Below, one piece after another: positions 1-10,725 of a DNA stretch of 64,000 nucleotides. The notes below the pieces were generated by a model. That model made no database searches, had not been told where the DNA came from, and worked only from the letters and a program-made list of their open reading frames with translations. Origin of the DNA: Turnera subulata (taxonomy: Eukaryota > Streptophyta > Magnoliopsida > Malpighiales > Passifloraceae); the NCBI GenBank assembly GCA_028386065.3, contig JAKUCV010002460.1, positions 114,709-178,708 on the forward strand. Direction: 5' to 3'. The position numbers were made by a program, and so were the translations under genes. How positions within the stretch are numbered: the first letter of the stretch is position 1; the number at the start of each line of letters is the position of its first letter.

Positions 1-340
1 CACGAGATCATTACCCTCTCCCCAAAAGGTCAACCTAGTGGGGTGTGCAGCACCCCTGTATATATGGCCCAAGACCTTCCCCTTCCTTTCCGATGTGGGA
101 TTCCGTCACATTCTCCCCCACCGAATCCGACGACGCCCTCGTCGTCGACCGGGCACCCTGCCTACTCCGTCCCCACGGAGCGCTTGGCATGACATCGGAG
201 TTGGGTCGGGTCGGCTCCGCTACCACTTGTCACGGGGTCATTACCCTCTCCCCAAAAGGTCAACCTAGTGGGGTGTGCAGCACCCCTGTATATATGGCCC
301 AAGACCTTCTCCTTCCTTTCCGATGTGGGATTCCGTCACA
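1..340. repeat. Tandem direct repeat, about 230-bp unit
   Basis: Positions 1-110 and 231-340 are nearly identical. Both run from a run of CCCTCTCCCC through a TATATATGG segment to GTGGGATTCCGTCACA, with only a few differences (cacgagatc against cacggggtc near the start, and one base in the pyrimidine run). Between the copies lies a GC-rich stretch (about 111-230) containing a GACGACGCCCTCGTCGTC inverted repeat. The short ORFs here come from the repeat and resemble no protein I know. It may be part of a transposable element or its LTR. The left edge of the window cuts the array, so the copy number is unknown. Confidence 0.8.
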
Positions 341-573
341 CCTTGTGTGTCTGTTGTCCTTGTTTGCATAGTTCGCTCCATTGGTTTATTATTTTATATC
401 ATTTTTGTTAGTGCATTATGGACCCAGTCAAGGGACGCCAGCTGTCGCAGAACATACACATAAGAGGTAATGATGCCATAAATTAAGCGGAAATATAAAT
501 ATTATTAGTATTGCTAATATTAATATTACAAACACTAAAAATTACATTGATATTTTATAAAATAAAAATACAT

Positions 574-1256
574 TCATCGCCTTGGAACGACGTTGACCCT
601 GAAGCTGTTGGGGTCATTGTTGATGTTGACTTGGATGCTGTCACTCCACGAGAGCCACATGCCGCCTGCGTTGTTCTGGCCTGGAAGCTCGAACCGGTTT
701 GCTTGGGGGAACCGGAGTGGGATGAGGCCGTGATCGTCTTCAGGCTGCCATTGGGTCTCCGTGAGAAGAACCATGTTTGGCTTGTATTGGTTCTTCAGGT
801 CCCTCAGAGTACGCGAGAACTCCTGGAATGCCTAGCGACTCCTCTGCAGTTCCACACCAGTAGTCGGGCCTTAGGCCAAGTTATGGGCAGAAGAGTGACT
901 CTGGGCATGCTCTGGGCCGTCATCGAGAGCTGGTAGTAGGTGCCTTGATCTAGGAAATGGTAAGTGGACTCTAGATTGAACTCCTGAAGTCTTTCGAAGA
1001 TGAAGAACATGGTGGAGTTGGCCGAGCCGTAGTAGGAGGTCCTCAGGGTACCATGGTCCTCTAGAAAGAACGTCTCTTCCATGGGAGTGACGAAGAATCT
1101 GGATGAGTAGAGTTCTTCGACGAAGACCAGACGTGGCATTCTGCCGAGCTCGTTCGGTAGTTCTTCTGGGCGCTCGTTGATCATGCTGTAGGCCAGTTGG
1201 TTTCTTCTGCCTAGATTGGCACCTTCGATGAAGAAAACGGATGATGGAGCAGGCAT
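574..1256 (-). pseudogene. Minus-strand chimeric ORF with a truncated LINE-type endonuclease segment
   Basis: The reading frame starts at an ATG at 1254-1256 and runs 150 residues, then changes frame near 815-825, and ends at 574. The change fits loss of one base in a run of G. After the shift the protein continues to a stop. The last ~90 residues resemble the start of an APE-type LINE endonuclease: a LLVWNCRG segment, an R-LRDL helix, then VLLTETQ, where Asn and Glu would be catalytic. The rest of the nuclease, including GDFN and SDH, is absent, so no activity is expected. The first ~130 residues match no family I recognise. A TATA box lies about 115 bases upstream. The frame lies in repeat DNA to the left of a Ty3-gypsy LTR, so it may be an extra antisense ORF of that element. 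I call it a pseudogene because of the frameshift. Confidence 0.5.
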
Positions 1257-1367
1257 CGTGTTTTGGATGCGTGAGTATTTTGTTTTTTCTGAGCGTTGTG
1301 GTTTTGTTTTTCTGAGCGTTTGTTTGCTTTAAAATGCTTTTGATGATTTACACCTCATCGCTCCGTC

Positions 1368-1374
1368 TTTTATA
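1368..1374 (-). promoter_or_regulatory. TATA box for the minus-strand ORF ending at 1256
   Basis: On the minus strand this reads TATAAAA inside GAGTATAAAAGACGG. It is about 112-118 bases upstream of the ATG at 1256, which leaves a plausible leader of roughly 80 bases. Evidence is motif and spacing only. Confidence 0.45.
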
Positions 1375-2115
1375 CTCTTATGGGGAGCGTGATTGCTGTT
1401 TTCGATTTTCGAAATTTTTCTTTTTGGAAATTTTTCCGTTGCTTCATTTATTGCTTCGTTACTTTATACGTTTTTCGGGCTACAAATGCCATTGTTTTTC
1501 AGCTCTTTTCTAACTCACGATTTTCTTTCGCCCTGGCTACTTTGTCCTTTCTATATTTTACTGCATCTTTTATCACATGCATTCGTGACCGTTGAGGCTG
1601 GACTGATGGGACCATACCTCTAGTAGAGCGCATGTGTGACATGCTTACACCTATTCGGACATCATGGAGGTATACGATGTCTTGACAGACGTTTTTGGCT
1701 CATGCGGAATTTGTGAACAAGTGGATAGCGTTTCTTTCGAGGGACACAGGACGCTCTCGTGATCGTCACCGTGCGAGTTAACGGATGTCTCTTTCACGAG
1801 GGGAACCGACGTCACCGTTAGCTGTGAATGTCACGTTTCTCGGAATCGGGGATGTTTACGATCGATCTAGAGCGCCGAACATGAAAACATGTTTTTGCTT
1901 TAATTTCTATATGTTTTGGTTTTGTTAAACGAGTTTTGTTTTTAATCTCTTTATGTTTGATTTTATTTTTCCTTCTTAATGTTTTTGTTTTGCTTTTAAA
2001 TATCTTGCTTTTCTGTTGAACATGAGATTTTCATAACTGTAAAAAGAGTTTTGTTTTGAAAAAGAAAGCTTATTTTATTTATTTCATGACAGTTTTATAA
2101 CGGAGAAGAAGTACT

Positions 2116-2493
2116 CTAAGGAGTTACTTGCTTCTCAAGATCTTTTACAAGCTTTTGTACGTTCTTCACGTGAGGAAAGAGTTCCGCGCGAGCTAGTTCT
2201 ATCTGCATCACCGCCGAGCTGATCTTCTTCAGTGAGACGTTCAGCTGCGTCAGTGTCTGCTGCGGAGTGCTGCCTTCAACAGTTGCCTTGCCCTTCCTAT
2301 CCTCAGCTTTCTTGTTGGCACGCTTCTTTCGCCGTCTGCTGGAGACGACCATGTGTTCCTTCAGGCCGATGATGTTGGTTTTGAACCGCTTCTTGGGAGG
2401 TTCTTCATCAGAGCTTGTCGGGAAGGCAGTGCCACCGATATAGCTATCGTTTTCGGAGTCTGAGGTAGTACGAGATCGGATTGGAGAGTCCAT
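2116..2493 (-). CDS. Small basic, coiled-coil protein; unrecognised
   Basis: This is a 125-residue frame with a true ATG at 2491-2493. The N-terminal third is Ser/Asp/Glu-rich (SDSENDS, SSDEEPP). The middle is strongly basic, with PPKKRFK and SRRRKKRANKKAEDRKGK, which look like nuclear-localisation signals. The last ~45 residues have regularly spaced Leu, Ile and Val and should form an amphipathic helix or coiled coil. A TATA-like motif lies about 40 bases upstream. I do not recognise the family. The frame sits a few hundred bases left of the Ty3-gypsy LTR and is antisense to it. Plant Ty3-gypsy elements of the Tat group are known to carry extra antisense ORFs near the 3' LTR, so it may be such an accessory ORF rather than a host gene. 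It could also be chance coding potential. Confidence 0.45.
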   Translation of the reverse strand: MDSPIRSRTTSDSENDSYIGGTAFPTSSDEEPPKKRFKTNIIGLKEHMVVSSRRRKKRANKKAEDRKGKATVEGSTPQQTLTQLNVSLKKISSAVMQIELARAELFPHVKNVQKLVKDLEKQVTP

Positions 2494-2530
2494 GACTGTG
2501 TGTGAGTTTGCCAGTCATGAGGTTTGGTTC

Positions 2531-2537
2531 TTATAGA
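2531..2537 (-). promoter_or_regulatory. TATA-like box for the 125-aa minus-strand ORF
   Basis: The minus strand reads CCCTCTATAAGAACC here, about 40 bases upstream of the ATG at 2493. The leader would be short. This is the second of two neighbouring minus-strand ORFs with a TATA motif. Confidence 0.4.
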
Positions 2538-2644
2538 GGGTGAGATGTCGCTTAAGGGTATAGGCGACATATCGCATTGAGTTTGGACACCTGGCAGAGT
2601 GTGCCAGAAGCTTATCGTGGTAGGACCCACGGATAAGACGGAAT

Positions 2645-2678
2645 TTCGGGGACGAAATTCTTTTTAAGGTGGGTAAAC
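2645..2678 (+). other. 3' internal end and polypurine tract of a Ty3-gypsy element
   Basis: The segment GGGGACGAAATTC, followed by TTTTTAAGGTGGGTAAAC, directly precedes the LTR start. This matches the usual end of plant Ty3-gypsy polyproteins and their polypurine tract. The rest of pol is not present on the plus strand to its left, so the element is internally deleted or rearranged. Confidence 0.65.
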
Positions 2679-5664
2679 TGTAACAGCCCGGGTAAAAATT
2701 TTGGATTTTTACCGGACTGTAAAAGTCTTTCTACCGTGATTTACTATTGAATTAATCTTGGGTAATTAATTCAAGGTAAATCGAGCGTCGTTTTTCAAAA
2801 CCGAGAGTTTTCCCGCGCTCGGGATTTTTCCGTGGATTTACGGACCTAAGTCGGTATTTTTTTCGGGTCCCGGAATTTTTGGAAAAATCACACCGGAAAA
2901 TAACTAAGGGTGTATCAGTTATTTTCTGGTCCGGACGGGACACGACTGCATGATTGATTCACGCAGCCGCCTTTACCTGTGAAGCTCGTGATTGTTTTCC
3001 TGTGCAACATGTGAGAAGCTTTTCCTCCTTTTCCCATGTCATCGTCAGCTAGTGCACCATCATCCTCCAAAACCCAGTATTGCCTCCTCCTCACTGCCAG
3101 CTTCCCCTCTGTAAACACAAACCTGCACAAGAGAGAATTAAAGAAAAAAAAACAACAACAACTCAAGCCAACCCGAGACCACCTTCACTTTCTTTTCCTT
3201 CTTCTTTCTCCATACCACCGACCCACACACCCACCACCAATCACCTGAGACAGCAGCACCTCACACACCACCACCGAACCCAGCCATCACCACGTGCAGC
3301 CACCGGCGCCTCCTCCTCCACGCGCGAGACGGCTGCAGCCAACGATAGGAAGGCCGAGATCGTCACCAACACACTGCCCCTTCCTTCTCCTCTCAACTAC
3401 GCCGTCGTGCCCTCCTCACTGGGCTGCATCTCCACCGATCGCGACCCACTGCCGCCACAACGCCACCAACAGCGCACACGACCGCCGCCCGAGTTCGTCA
3501 CCTCCTTGCCGTAGACGACCGCTGCTCCAGCAGCCGCGAAGCCGGTCCTCTTCCACCGTCGCCTCGCCGTTCTGTGCCTCTGTCATCGCCTGTTGGTCCC
3601 GTGCCGCCGACGTCGAAGGTGGGCAGATTTGGGTTGATGACGACCCGTATTGTGGTGGGTCTGACCCGAACGGACCGGGTTGCGGGTAGAGTATGTGGGC
3701 TTGGGTTTTCAGTAGTGGGCTGGTGTGGTTTGGGTTTTGGAGTTTGGGTTGAGCTGATGGGCTGATGGTTTGGTTTGGGCTTGCTGCGTGGGCCTGTGCT
3801 TGGGCTGAGCCTGGGCCTGAGCTTATGTAGCAGACCAGGCCTAACCCTTAGGCCCAGTCCGACTTTAATAATAAAAAATAATAATAATAATAATAGGAGT
3901 ATATAATCTGGGGAAAAAAATAATATATATTATGGGTTATATATTTTTTGAAAATAAATAATTATCCTGAAATAATATTTTTAGGAAATTGTGATATGAT
4001 GTATGTCATTTAAAAATTATTATGTGGTAATTAATTTTGATATGTAAATTACGGATATGTTTCTAAAAATAAATATATATATATATATATATGTATGTAT
4101 ATACATAATAATTCTACTATCTTTGGAGAGTAATTCCTGAAAGTATATACATAGTATTTAATTAAAAATATTTTGGCATATCATTATTTTTGAGAAATTA
4201 AAGTAATTATGATATGAAATATATCATTTGAAATTAATTTACGGTAAATACCTTTGACATACTATGGATAAGTACATGCATAATTATTTTCAAAGGAAAT
4301 TATATTATGGTAAGTAATGATTATGAAAATTATTTTGGGAAGAGTATAATTAACATATGAAAAATATTTAAAGAAGAGTTTTAATTAAAGTATGGTACTG
4401 AAATTATATTCGGATATACGTACGGTATAATATTTACGGTAAAACATGAAAATAAAGAGATATGAACCGGGATGGGCTATTTCGCAGTTTTGGCATCATA
4501 GCATACCGATTATGTGCATTTATGTGTATATATTATTTTGTTGTATAGGTTCGGATATCGAGCAGATTCCCGAGGAGCCGGCTTGGGACCGGTCATTGTT
4601 TCCAGAGTTGAGTAATCGGCCAAGGTGAGGATGGATTTCCTTCATTATGTGCCTATATTACTCGGTTATTGTGTTGATGATTATTGCACTGTTGAGTATT
4701 GCGATTGCTATGGTTGGGTTCGGGATGTTTATCCCAGTGTTCTGGTTGTTTTTGGATGTCGTTTGCTGTGTCTATTGGTAATAAGAACAAAAGTGATAAA
4801 TAATAAATTGTGATAAGGATGTCGATGCTTGATTTGGATAGGGATGTCTATCCCGGTATTTTGGTTAGGGATGTTGATCCTTGTGATTTGATTTTGATGA
4901 CGATAATTTAATTGTCACGTGGTAAGTAGTGGTACGACTCGATGGTTTAAGACTGCTTTGTGGTGGCCATGACCTGGGTTACTTGTGATAAGCATGTCTA
5001 TGCTTGGGATGTCTATCCCGTGATTATTTTTGGGATGTCTATCCCTGGGTTCGTATTTTTGGGATGTCGATCCCTGGGTTCTCTGGATTTGGTCTGGAAC
5101 CCGGAATATGTTGATAACCAGGTCTGACCCCTAGCTTATCCGTGACGGGGCCCGGAAAGATAAAATTGGAAATTGGATTTTTATTTGAGTCTTTTTGGTC
5201 TTGGACCGGTCCTGGGTCTTGTCTTTATTTTGGTGTGTTTGGCTGTTTAGCCTGTGTTCGACTTGAGTAATTTTAGGGTTGCATATTGATTGTCTTTCCT
5301 TCGTCGGTGAGCACTTCGGACTCTCCCCTCACCTGCGGGCTTTCATCCCGTAGGATGGATTATTTGTGGTACAGGTTTGATGCATACCAGACAGGCTGCG
5401 GCGTTATCCCTTGGACAGGACTCGGATCCATAGTTTGCATCTATGTCGCATACAGTGTTTTTGTGAGTTATTAAGTCTTCCGCTGTGCAGTCATTTGATA
5501 TTATTGGGCCATTGGGCGAGTTGAGTTATTATTGATGTTTTTATTTTGGACTGTTGAGCCCAAGTTTCTGTTGTATACACTGTATGCTGGGTTTGGTTTG
5601 GTTGGGTCATCACAGTTCCGGCACGTGTTTACTGTGTACGGTAAATACGGGTCGGGACGTTTCA
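2679..5664 (+). mobile_element. Ty3-gypsy LTR, about 3.0 kb
   Basis: The LTR begins TGTAACAGCCCGG and ends CGGGTCGGGACGTTTCA, giving TG...CA ends with imperfect inverted termini of the TGTAACGCCCCGG class common in plant gypsy LTRs. A polypurine tract lies immediately to the left, so this is the 3' LTR of a plus-strand element. Inside are a C-rich stretch (about 3080-3600), an AT-rich stretch with a (TA)n run at about 4073-4092, a hairpin-rich repeat block (about 4720-5080), and a segment resembling conserved gypsy LTR text (cacttcggactctcccctca, near 5310). The ORFs in 3036-3765 are low-complexity Pro/Arg frames and I do not accept them as genes. I found no matching 5' LTR in the window. Confidence 0.75.
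4720..5080 (+). repeat. Dispersed short hairpin repeat inside the LTR
   Basis: At least six copies of a 14-16-bp partly palindromic motif, consensus GGGATGTCTATCCC, occur near 4723, 4843, 4868, 5008, 5032 and 5059. Each copy can pair with itself (GGGAT with ATCCC). Spacing is irregular, so this is not a simple tandem array. Confidence 0.7.
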
Positions 5665-6610
5665 GTTTATCTCCCATCAATTCGACCGTTAATTGATGGC
5701 ACGTTCCACCATGACATGTGGAAAATTATTGGGCCCCCATGTTCCTATACTACTTCATTTGGCTCTTTTTTATATATCTGTACTTTTTTTTTGGCCCATC
5801 CTATACCTGTATTATATCAAATGGTTCCATTTTGTCCTCCTTCTATCAATCTAGTGTAACGAACGTCAACTAATGTCAGGTGGCTTTTGTCATGTGGAAT
5901 TTTTGTGGGCCTCACTAATGGATAAAGTAATAAAAGGTTAATTAAAATTAACTTTTTGTGAAAACAGAGAAAAATATTTTATGCTCTAAAAATCAACAAT
6001 AATTTTCGTGGGCTACACTAATCAAAAAAATATTTTTTATTTTACAGAATTTTGAAACTGGAAAAAGTAATAAAAGAATAATTGAGGTTAATTTTTTTGT
6101 GAAAAAAAAGAGAAAAATATTTTATATCCTGCAAAAAATTAAAAATTAAAAATTAAAAGATTAATTGTTTAATTTTTTTAAAAAAATTTAAAAATATTGA
6201 AAATTAAACAACTAATCTTTTATTTTTTCATTTTCAGAAAAATTATTTCTTATTTTATCAATTAGTAGGGGCCACAAAAATTTCTTGTGACAAAAGCTAC
6301 TTAGTATTAGTTGAATCTGTTAGGCTAAATTGATAGAAGGACAGAATGGAACCATTTGATATAATACATGCATAAGATAGGCAAAAAAAAAAGTATGGGT
6401 ACATAAAATAATAGAACAAAATAGTATAAGAATGTGGGGAGCTAATAATTTGCCACATGTCACGTCACGTGGGATCAGTTAACGGTCAAACTAACGAGAA
6501 ATAGGCAGAAGGATGTGATGGAACGAACTTATTTAGTACAAGTATAAGATGAGAAAAAAAAAGTAAAAATACCTAAAAAACCCAACTAAAAAGTATAAAT
6601 ATGTTGGAGG
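5665..6610. mobile_element. Large foldback (inverted-repeat) element
   Basis: Two imperfect arms of about 400 bp face each other around an AT-rich centre near 6180. Left-arm landmarks (CGACCGTTAATTGATGG near 5683; GACATGTGGAAAATTATTGGG near 5714; CATCCTATACCTGTATTATA near 5797) each recur in reverse complement on the right (near 6480, 6455 and 6370). There is no ORF. The left arm begins directly at the end of the Ty3-gypsy LTR, while the right arm runs on to about 6600, so the retroelement probably interrupts it. It could be a MITE-like foldback transposon. Confidence 0.7.
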
Positions 6611-8536
6611 GCCATTTCTCATTTTAAATTTTTAAGTTTCATTATATGGCATGATCATAATTAGGCCTAAAAAATTAATGATTGGGCCAAATTAGCAAGA
6701 ATGGATCCAAATTGAATGGAGAATAGTCCTAAACTACATAAACCAAGTATAACTCATCAAGACTCCTGAAATTAGTAGTTATTACTAAGCATAGGCTTGA
6801 TTGGCTTGATTTAAAAGATTGACTTCAATTCAACTGGAGGTTGATAAAGTAGGATCGAGCTTGGGTTGACGGAGTTGATCTCTCAAATAACTAAGCTTGT
6901 TTACAATGGTAGCATTAGGTAAAAAATGCGAGAGACCTAATGGTAAAGCTTACTTTATTAATAAATTGTAATATTTCGAATTGGAGTCCCACCTTCATCG
7001 ACTATTCATTTTTTCTTTTTATTACAGGAGCAAATCAAAAGGAAACGCCAAGTTAATGAATAAATTCATCGATTAGCACCAAAAAAAACTTAGTGTCAGC
7101 ACTAACACTCTAATTTAATTTTCTGTTTTATCATGCAACAGTTCATTGATCAGCTTTTTTTGGTCTAATTTAATTTTTTGTTTTATGATCAACTTTTTTT
7201 TAGTCGGATCTTATGATTGATTAATTCAAGGCTCCACCACATTATATTAGTGGAGCAAGAAGATAAGATCTGGTATTTTGTTTTGAACTAGCTATAAGTC
7301 AAGGCAATGCTTGAATGTTAGGTTGCATTATTACAAAAACAGAGAATACCTAGTTTATTTGTCGACAGAGAATACCTAATAAATGTTAACATCGTGGGGG
7401 GGATTGTATCACTATCAAAATATCAGCAAACTATCAAGACCAGACAGTATTTGTGGAAACTGAAACGTCTTTCCACTTCCCACTTTTTTTGGCTCATCAA
7501 AATTTCATTGATTAGCTAGCTAGGTCTTCTTCCTTAGGTCCACAAATGACGATCAAACCCACCAAATTAAGGAATGCAGCGACTTTGCTGAAACACGTAT
7601 TTGATGCATCTTTCTTATCTAAAATAAATAATAAGAGAAATTATGGTCCCCAATGCCGCGATCACTTAACACTTAAGCTTTGTCTCTAAATTATTGTTTG
7701 CGGTTTCATCAAAAGAAGAAGAAGAAGAAAGAGAGAGAGAGAGAGAGAGAGAGACAATACATTGTTGTTAATTTGTTGCTGCAAATCTTCAATTCATAAC
7801 ATGGAGTTAGATTCTGATTGGCTTATTGAGCTCAATCGGCTACTGCCTTGTGCTTTTCTTTTCTTTTTTGAGACAAAAGTAAATATTTCATAAAACATTG
7901 AGTTGTAATTATATTTGGACACCTAATTTATACCATACAAAAGTAAATTACCATATAATGGTCTCTTGTCTATTATGTTAGTTCATATTTCAACTTCCAA
8001 CTTTTCGTAACTTGACATAAGTGGTTTGAAAAAGTTTTTTTATATTAGTATCATTTAATTTAGAATTTGAATACTTCGTTTCTCTTCTTCAACGATGAGT
8101 TTGAGAAGCACGCGGGCCAGATTTCAGCTGTTCAAAGTGAATATCTGGGGTGGATATACCTTTGCCGACAGCAAGCACAAAAGTTGAAAGTAACATATAA
8201 TCAAATGGGTAGTCCGATCTATCACCGACCAAAATTAATGGTGCTCACCACTTTCCAGATTACATGATAAATAAATTGACTGATTAGAATTTCAATCCCA
8301 TTTAATTAAGTTTTAACCTCTCAACTGTTGGAGAATCAGTGTCTTATATCTCTTGATGAGCTTGATTAATTACATATTATCTTCTGATGTATAAAGTAGA
8401 TTTTTTCTATTTTGTGTCTTAGGGGCACATGATAAGTCACTAAAAAAAGAAATAAAATCTCTCAATTGATTTTGTTGAACTTAAAATCTCACAGTGCATT
8501 ATTTTCCTAGTGACTGAAATAACTTTGGGTAAATGA
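6611..8536. other. No supportable gene; AT-rich DNA with a (GA)n run
   Basis: There is no ORF that I accept. A GAAGAA/(GA)n microsatellite lies at about 7715-7753. It is followed at 7801 by an ATG giving a 30-residue peptide starting MELDSDWLIELNRLL, which could be the remnant of a first exon. A 66-residue frame at 8067-8267 contains EFEKHAG, a string seen in some plant nuclear proteins, but nothing around it confirms a family. A segment at about 8418-8470 (GGGCACATGATAA then A-rich) recurs near 37708. Confidence 0.5.
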
Positions 8537-10718
8537 CATTTTTTATTTTTTGAGAATCAATAGAATCCTAACAATTACATCTCACTGAGAGTGAGGAAAG
8601 GGCAATGATAATACTCATCAAAGGATGAGCTACAGAAATACAACAACAGAATCATCAAGCTGCAATACAACAGCAGCAGACGTGAGTAGAACTACCCAAC
8701 AAAAGTAATACCCCAAAAGTTACACAAACAAGACAAAGTAGGAGAAAGGGGCTGAGGCTTCAGTCTTGATAAGCCTCTAAATCTCAGTTTAACATCACTA
8801 CATATATCAGCAATGATACTATCAGGTGGATGGGAATTTTGCATAAAAATTCTGCGATTTGCGTTCCCTCCAGAGGTGGGATATACATGTTGTCCAGACA
8901 ATACGCAGCAGCATAGATTGCAGACTTCGTTTCTGCAAAAATTGCTTCGCCCATAAGAATTTTGTATGCCATCCTCCAACAGTTTTGGTCACTGAACATA
9001 GCTTCAACAGTTGAGACCAAACTGTAGTAGAGTATGGGCAAGCAAAGAAAAGATGATCCCGGGTTTCTGTAGAAGTGGAGCAGAAAACACAGCTTGCATT
9101 TGAAACAATTCCCCAACGCAAGAGCCTAGAACGAGTAGCCAATCTATCAAGGATGGCAAGCCAAGTAATGAAACTGTGTTTGGGAATAAATCCCGGAGAC
9201 CATAGGAGCTTAAACCAGTCAACGCGAGTACGCTTAATCCTAATACTCTCCCAAGCGCTCTTAACAGTGAAAATTCCAGAACTGGATAAGGTCCAGTGAA
9301 TTATATCAGAACCTTGAGAAGGAATGATGTAAGAAGCATCAGTCTTCAATTGCTCAATCAGAGGCAATCTAGAATTTGGCCAAGACCACTCACCATTTGA
9401 GATGAGAGAGCTTACAGTAGCCTGGACAGGGATCTTGGATGCAACAATGACTGAGGGAGAGATGAGAGATGATAAAGATCCTCTTGGCAGCCAAGAGTCC
9501 CACCAAAAGAAAGTAGAGCTACCATTACCAATAGAATGGTGAAAAGCAGCAGAAAACTTACTGCGTAGTTTCAAGATTTTCCGAAAACTTCAACTGCAAT
9601 CAGCAGGAACAGAGAGGCTCCATATACTACGATGTCTAATGTAGTAGGCGTGAATCCATGCAACCTATAAAGAGCCAGCTTGTAATAAAAGATGCCATAG
9701 ATTCCGAGCTACACAGGCTGTATTCCAATCCTTTAAGCTTTTAACTCCCAGGCCACCTTCTTGTTTCGGTAGTGACAAATCAGACCAAGATATTTTAGCT
9801 TTTTTAGCATCAGACTACAAGAAAGCAGCACATTGTTGCTCAAGAGATTTGAGAACATGAGTAGGCAAAATAAAAATGTTAGCCCAATAATTTTGGATGC
9901 TAAACAAAACAGAAAGTACCAGCTGTAGTTTTCCAGCAAAGGATAAAAGCTTTGCACTCTAAGAGTGGATGCGTGCTAAAATCTTATCCATTAAGGGCTT
10001 GCAATGTCGAAAAGATAATCTTCCAGAAATTAAAGGCACTCCAAGATAGCGTACTGGGAGAGTTCCTTCCTGAAATCCACAAAGCTGAAAAAATTGCCTT
10101 TTGTACGCATCAGTCACTCCAACCAAGAATACTTCACTTTTGGCTGGATTGAATTTTAGACCAGAAAGGAAATAAAATTGCTCTAAAATTTGCCTAACAG
10201 CAACAACAGAATCTAAACTTCCATCAGAAAAGATCATGAGATCGTCATCAAAGCACAAATGAGAAAGAGCAATTTTTTAGCAGCGAGGATGATAAGGAAT
10301 ACGATTATCAACAGCAGCTCTATTTAAAAGGCAAGAGAGCACCTCCATGGATATAACAAAAAGATAAGGCGAGAGTGGATCTAACTGCCTCATACCTTTG
10401 CCTCTTCTAAAGTAACCACATAACGAACCATTAATGGAGATCGAAAACATGGCTGAAGTAACACAAATTCTCAACCAGTGAATGAATTTGTCAGGAAAAC
10501 CCATGGCAATGAGGACATTAATCAGAAAATTCCAGTCAACGGAATCAAAAGCTTTCATAAGATCTATCTTCATAGTGCAACGACTAGAAATACCTGGTCG
10601 ATGATAGTTGTGAACCACTTCGTGAGCCAGTAGGACATTGTCTATGATTCTTCGTCCAGTAATGAAAGCAGTTTGGTTACTGCTAATAAGAGAGGGAAGG
10701 CAACACTGTAATCGACTA
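8537..10718 (-). mobile_element. LINE-1 (minus), 5'-truncated and decayed, retains its 3' end
   Basis: This is the 3' half of an L1-type plant LINE on the minus strand. In coding order it holds part of the RT (from about 10716), the RT C-terminal part, a frame-shifted linker, an RT zinc-binding (zf-RVT) domain, and a T-rich stretch on the plus strand at 8538-8552 that would be the A-rich tail. It is the same subfamily as the plus-strand LINE that begins at 10719, with clear protein divergence between the two copies. The 5' end is lost within the RT domain exactly where the other LINE starts. Confidence 0.85.
8822..10716 (-). pseudogene. LINE ORF2 remnant: RT plus zf-RVT domains
   Basis: Three minus-strand frames form a broken ORF2. 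The frame at 10277-10618 carries RT motifs (KIDLMKAFDSVDW, then GMRQLDPLSP, where the usual Gly before Asp is Leu). The frame at 9959-10258 carries CFDDDLMIF, where the usual FADD is FDDD. The frame at 8822-9574 is a zf-RVT domain with WDSWLPRG at its start, CVFC and a downstream HLFFACP zinc-ligand pattern. A TAA separates the first two frames, and a frameshift region at 9733-9957 separates the last two. Catalytic changes plus stops make it inactive. A non-autonomous copy or domesticated use is very unlikely. Confidence 0.85.
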
Positions 10719-10725
10719 GGCTATC

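Noticed and set aside
45..463. ORFs of 60-108 aa in the first 460 bases
   Set aside because: They read the tandem repeat in shifted frames and have no domain or start context.
3036..3765. Pro/Ser/Arg-rich ORFs inside the gypsy LTR
   Set aside because: Overlapping low-complexity frames in a C-rich LTR segment with no protein-like pattern.
5665..6610. A microRNA precursor
   Set aside because: The arms are ~400 bases and AT-rich with a transposon-like structure, far from a microRNA hairpin.
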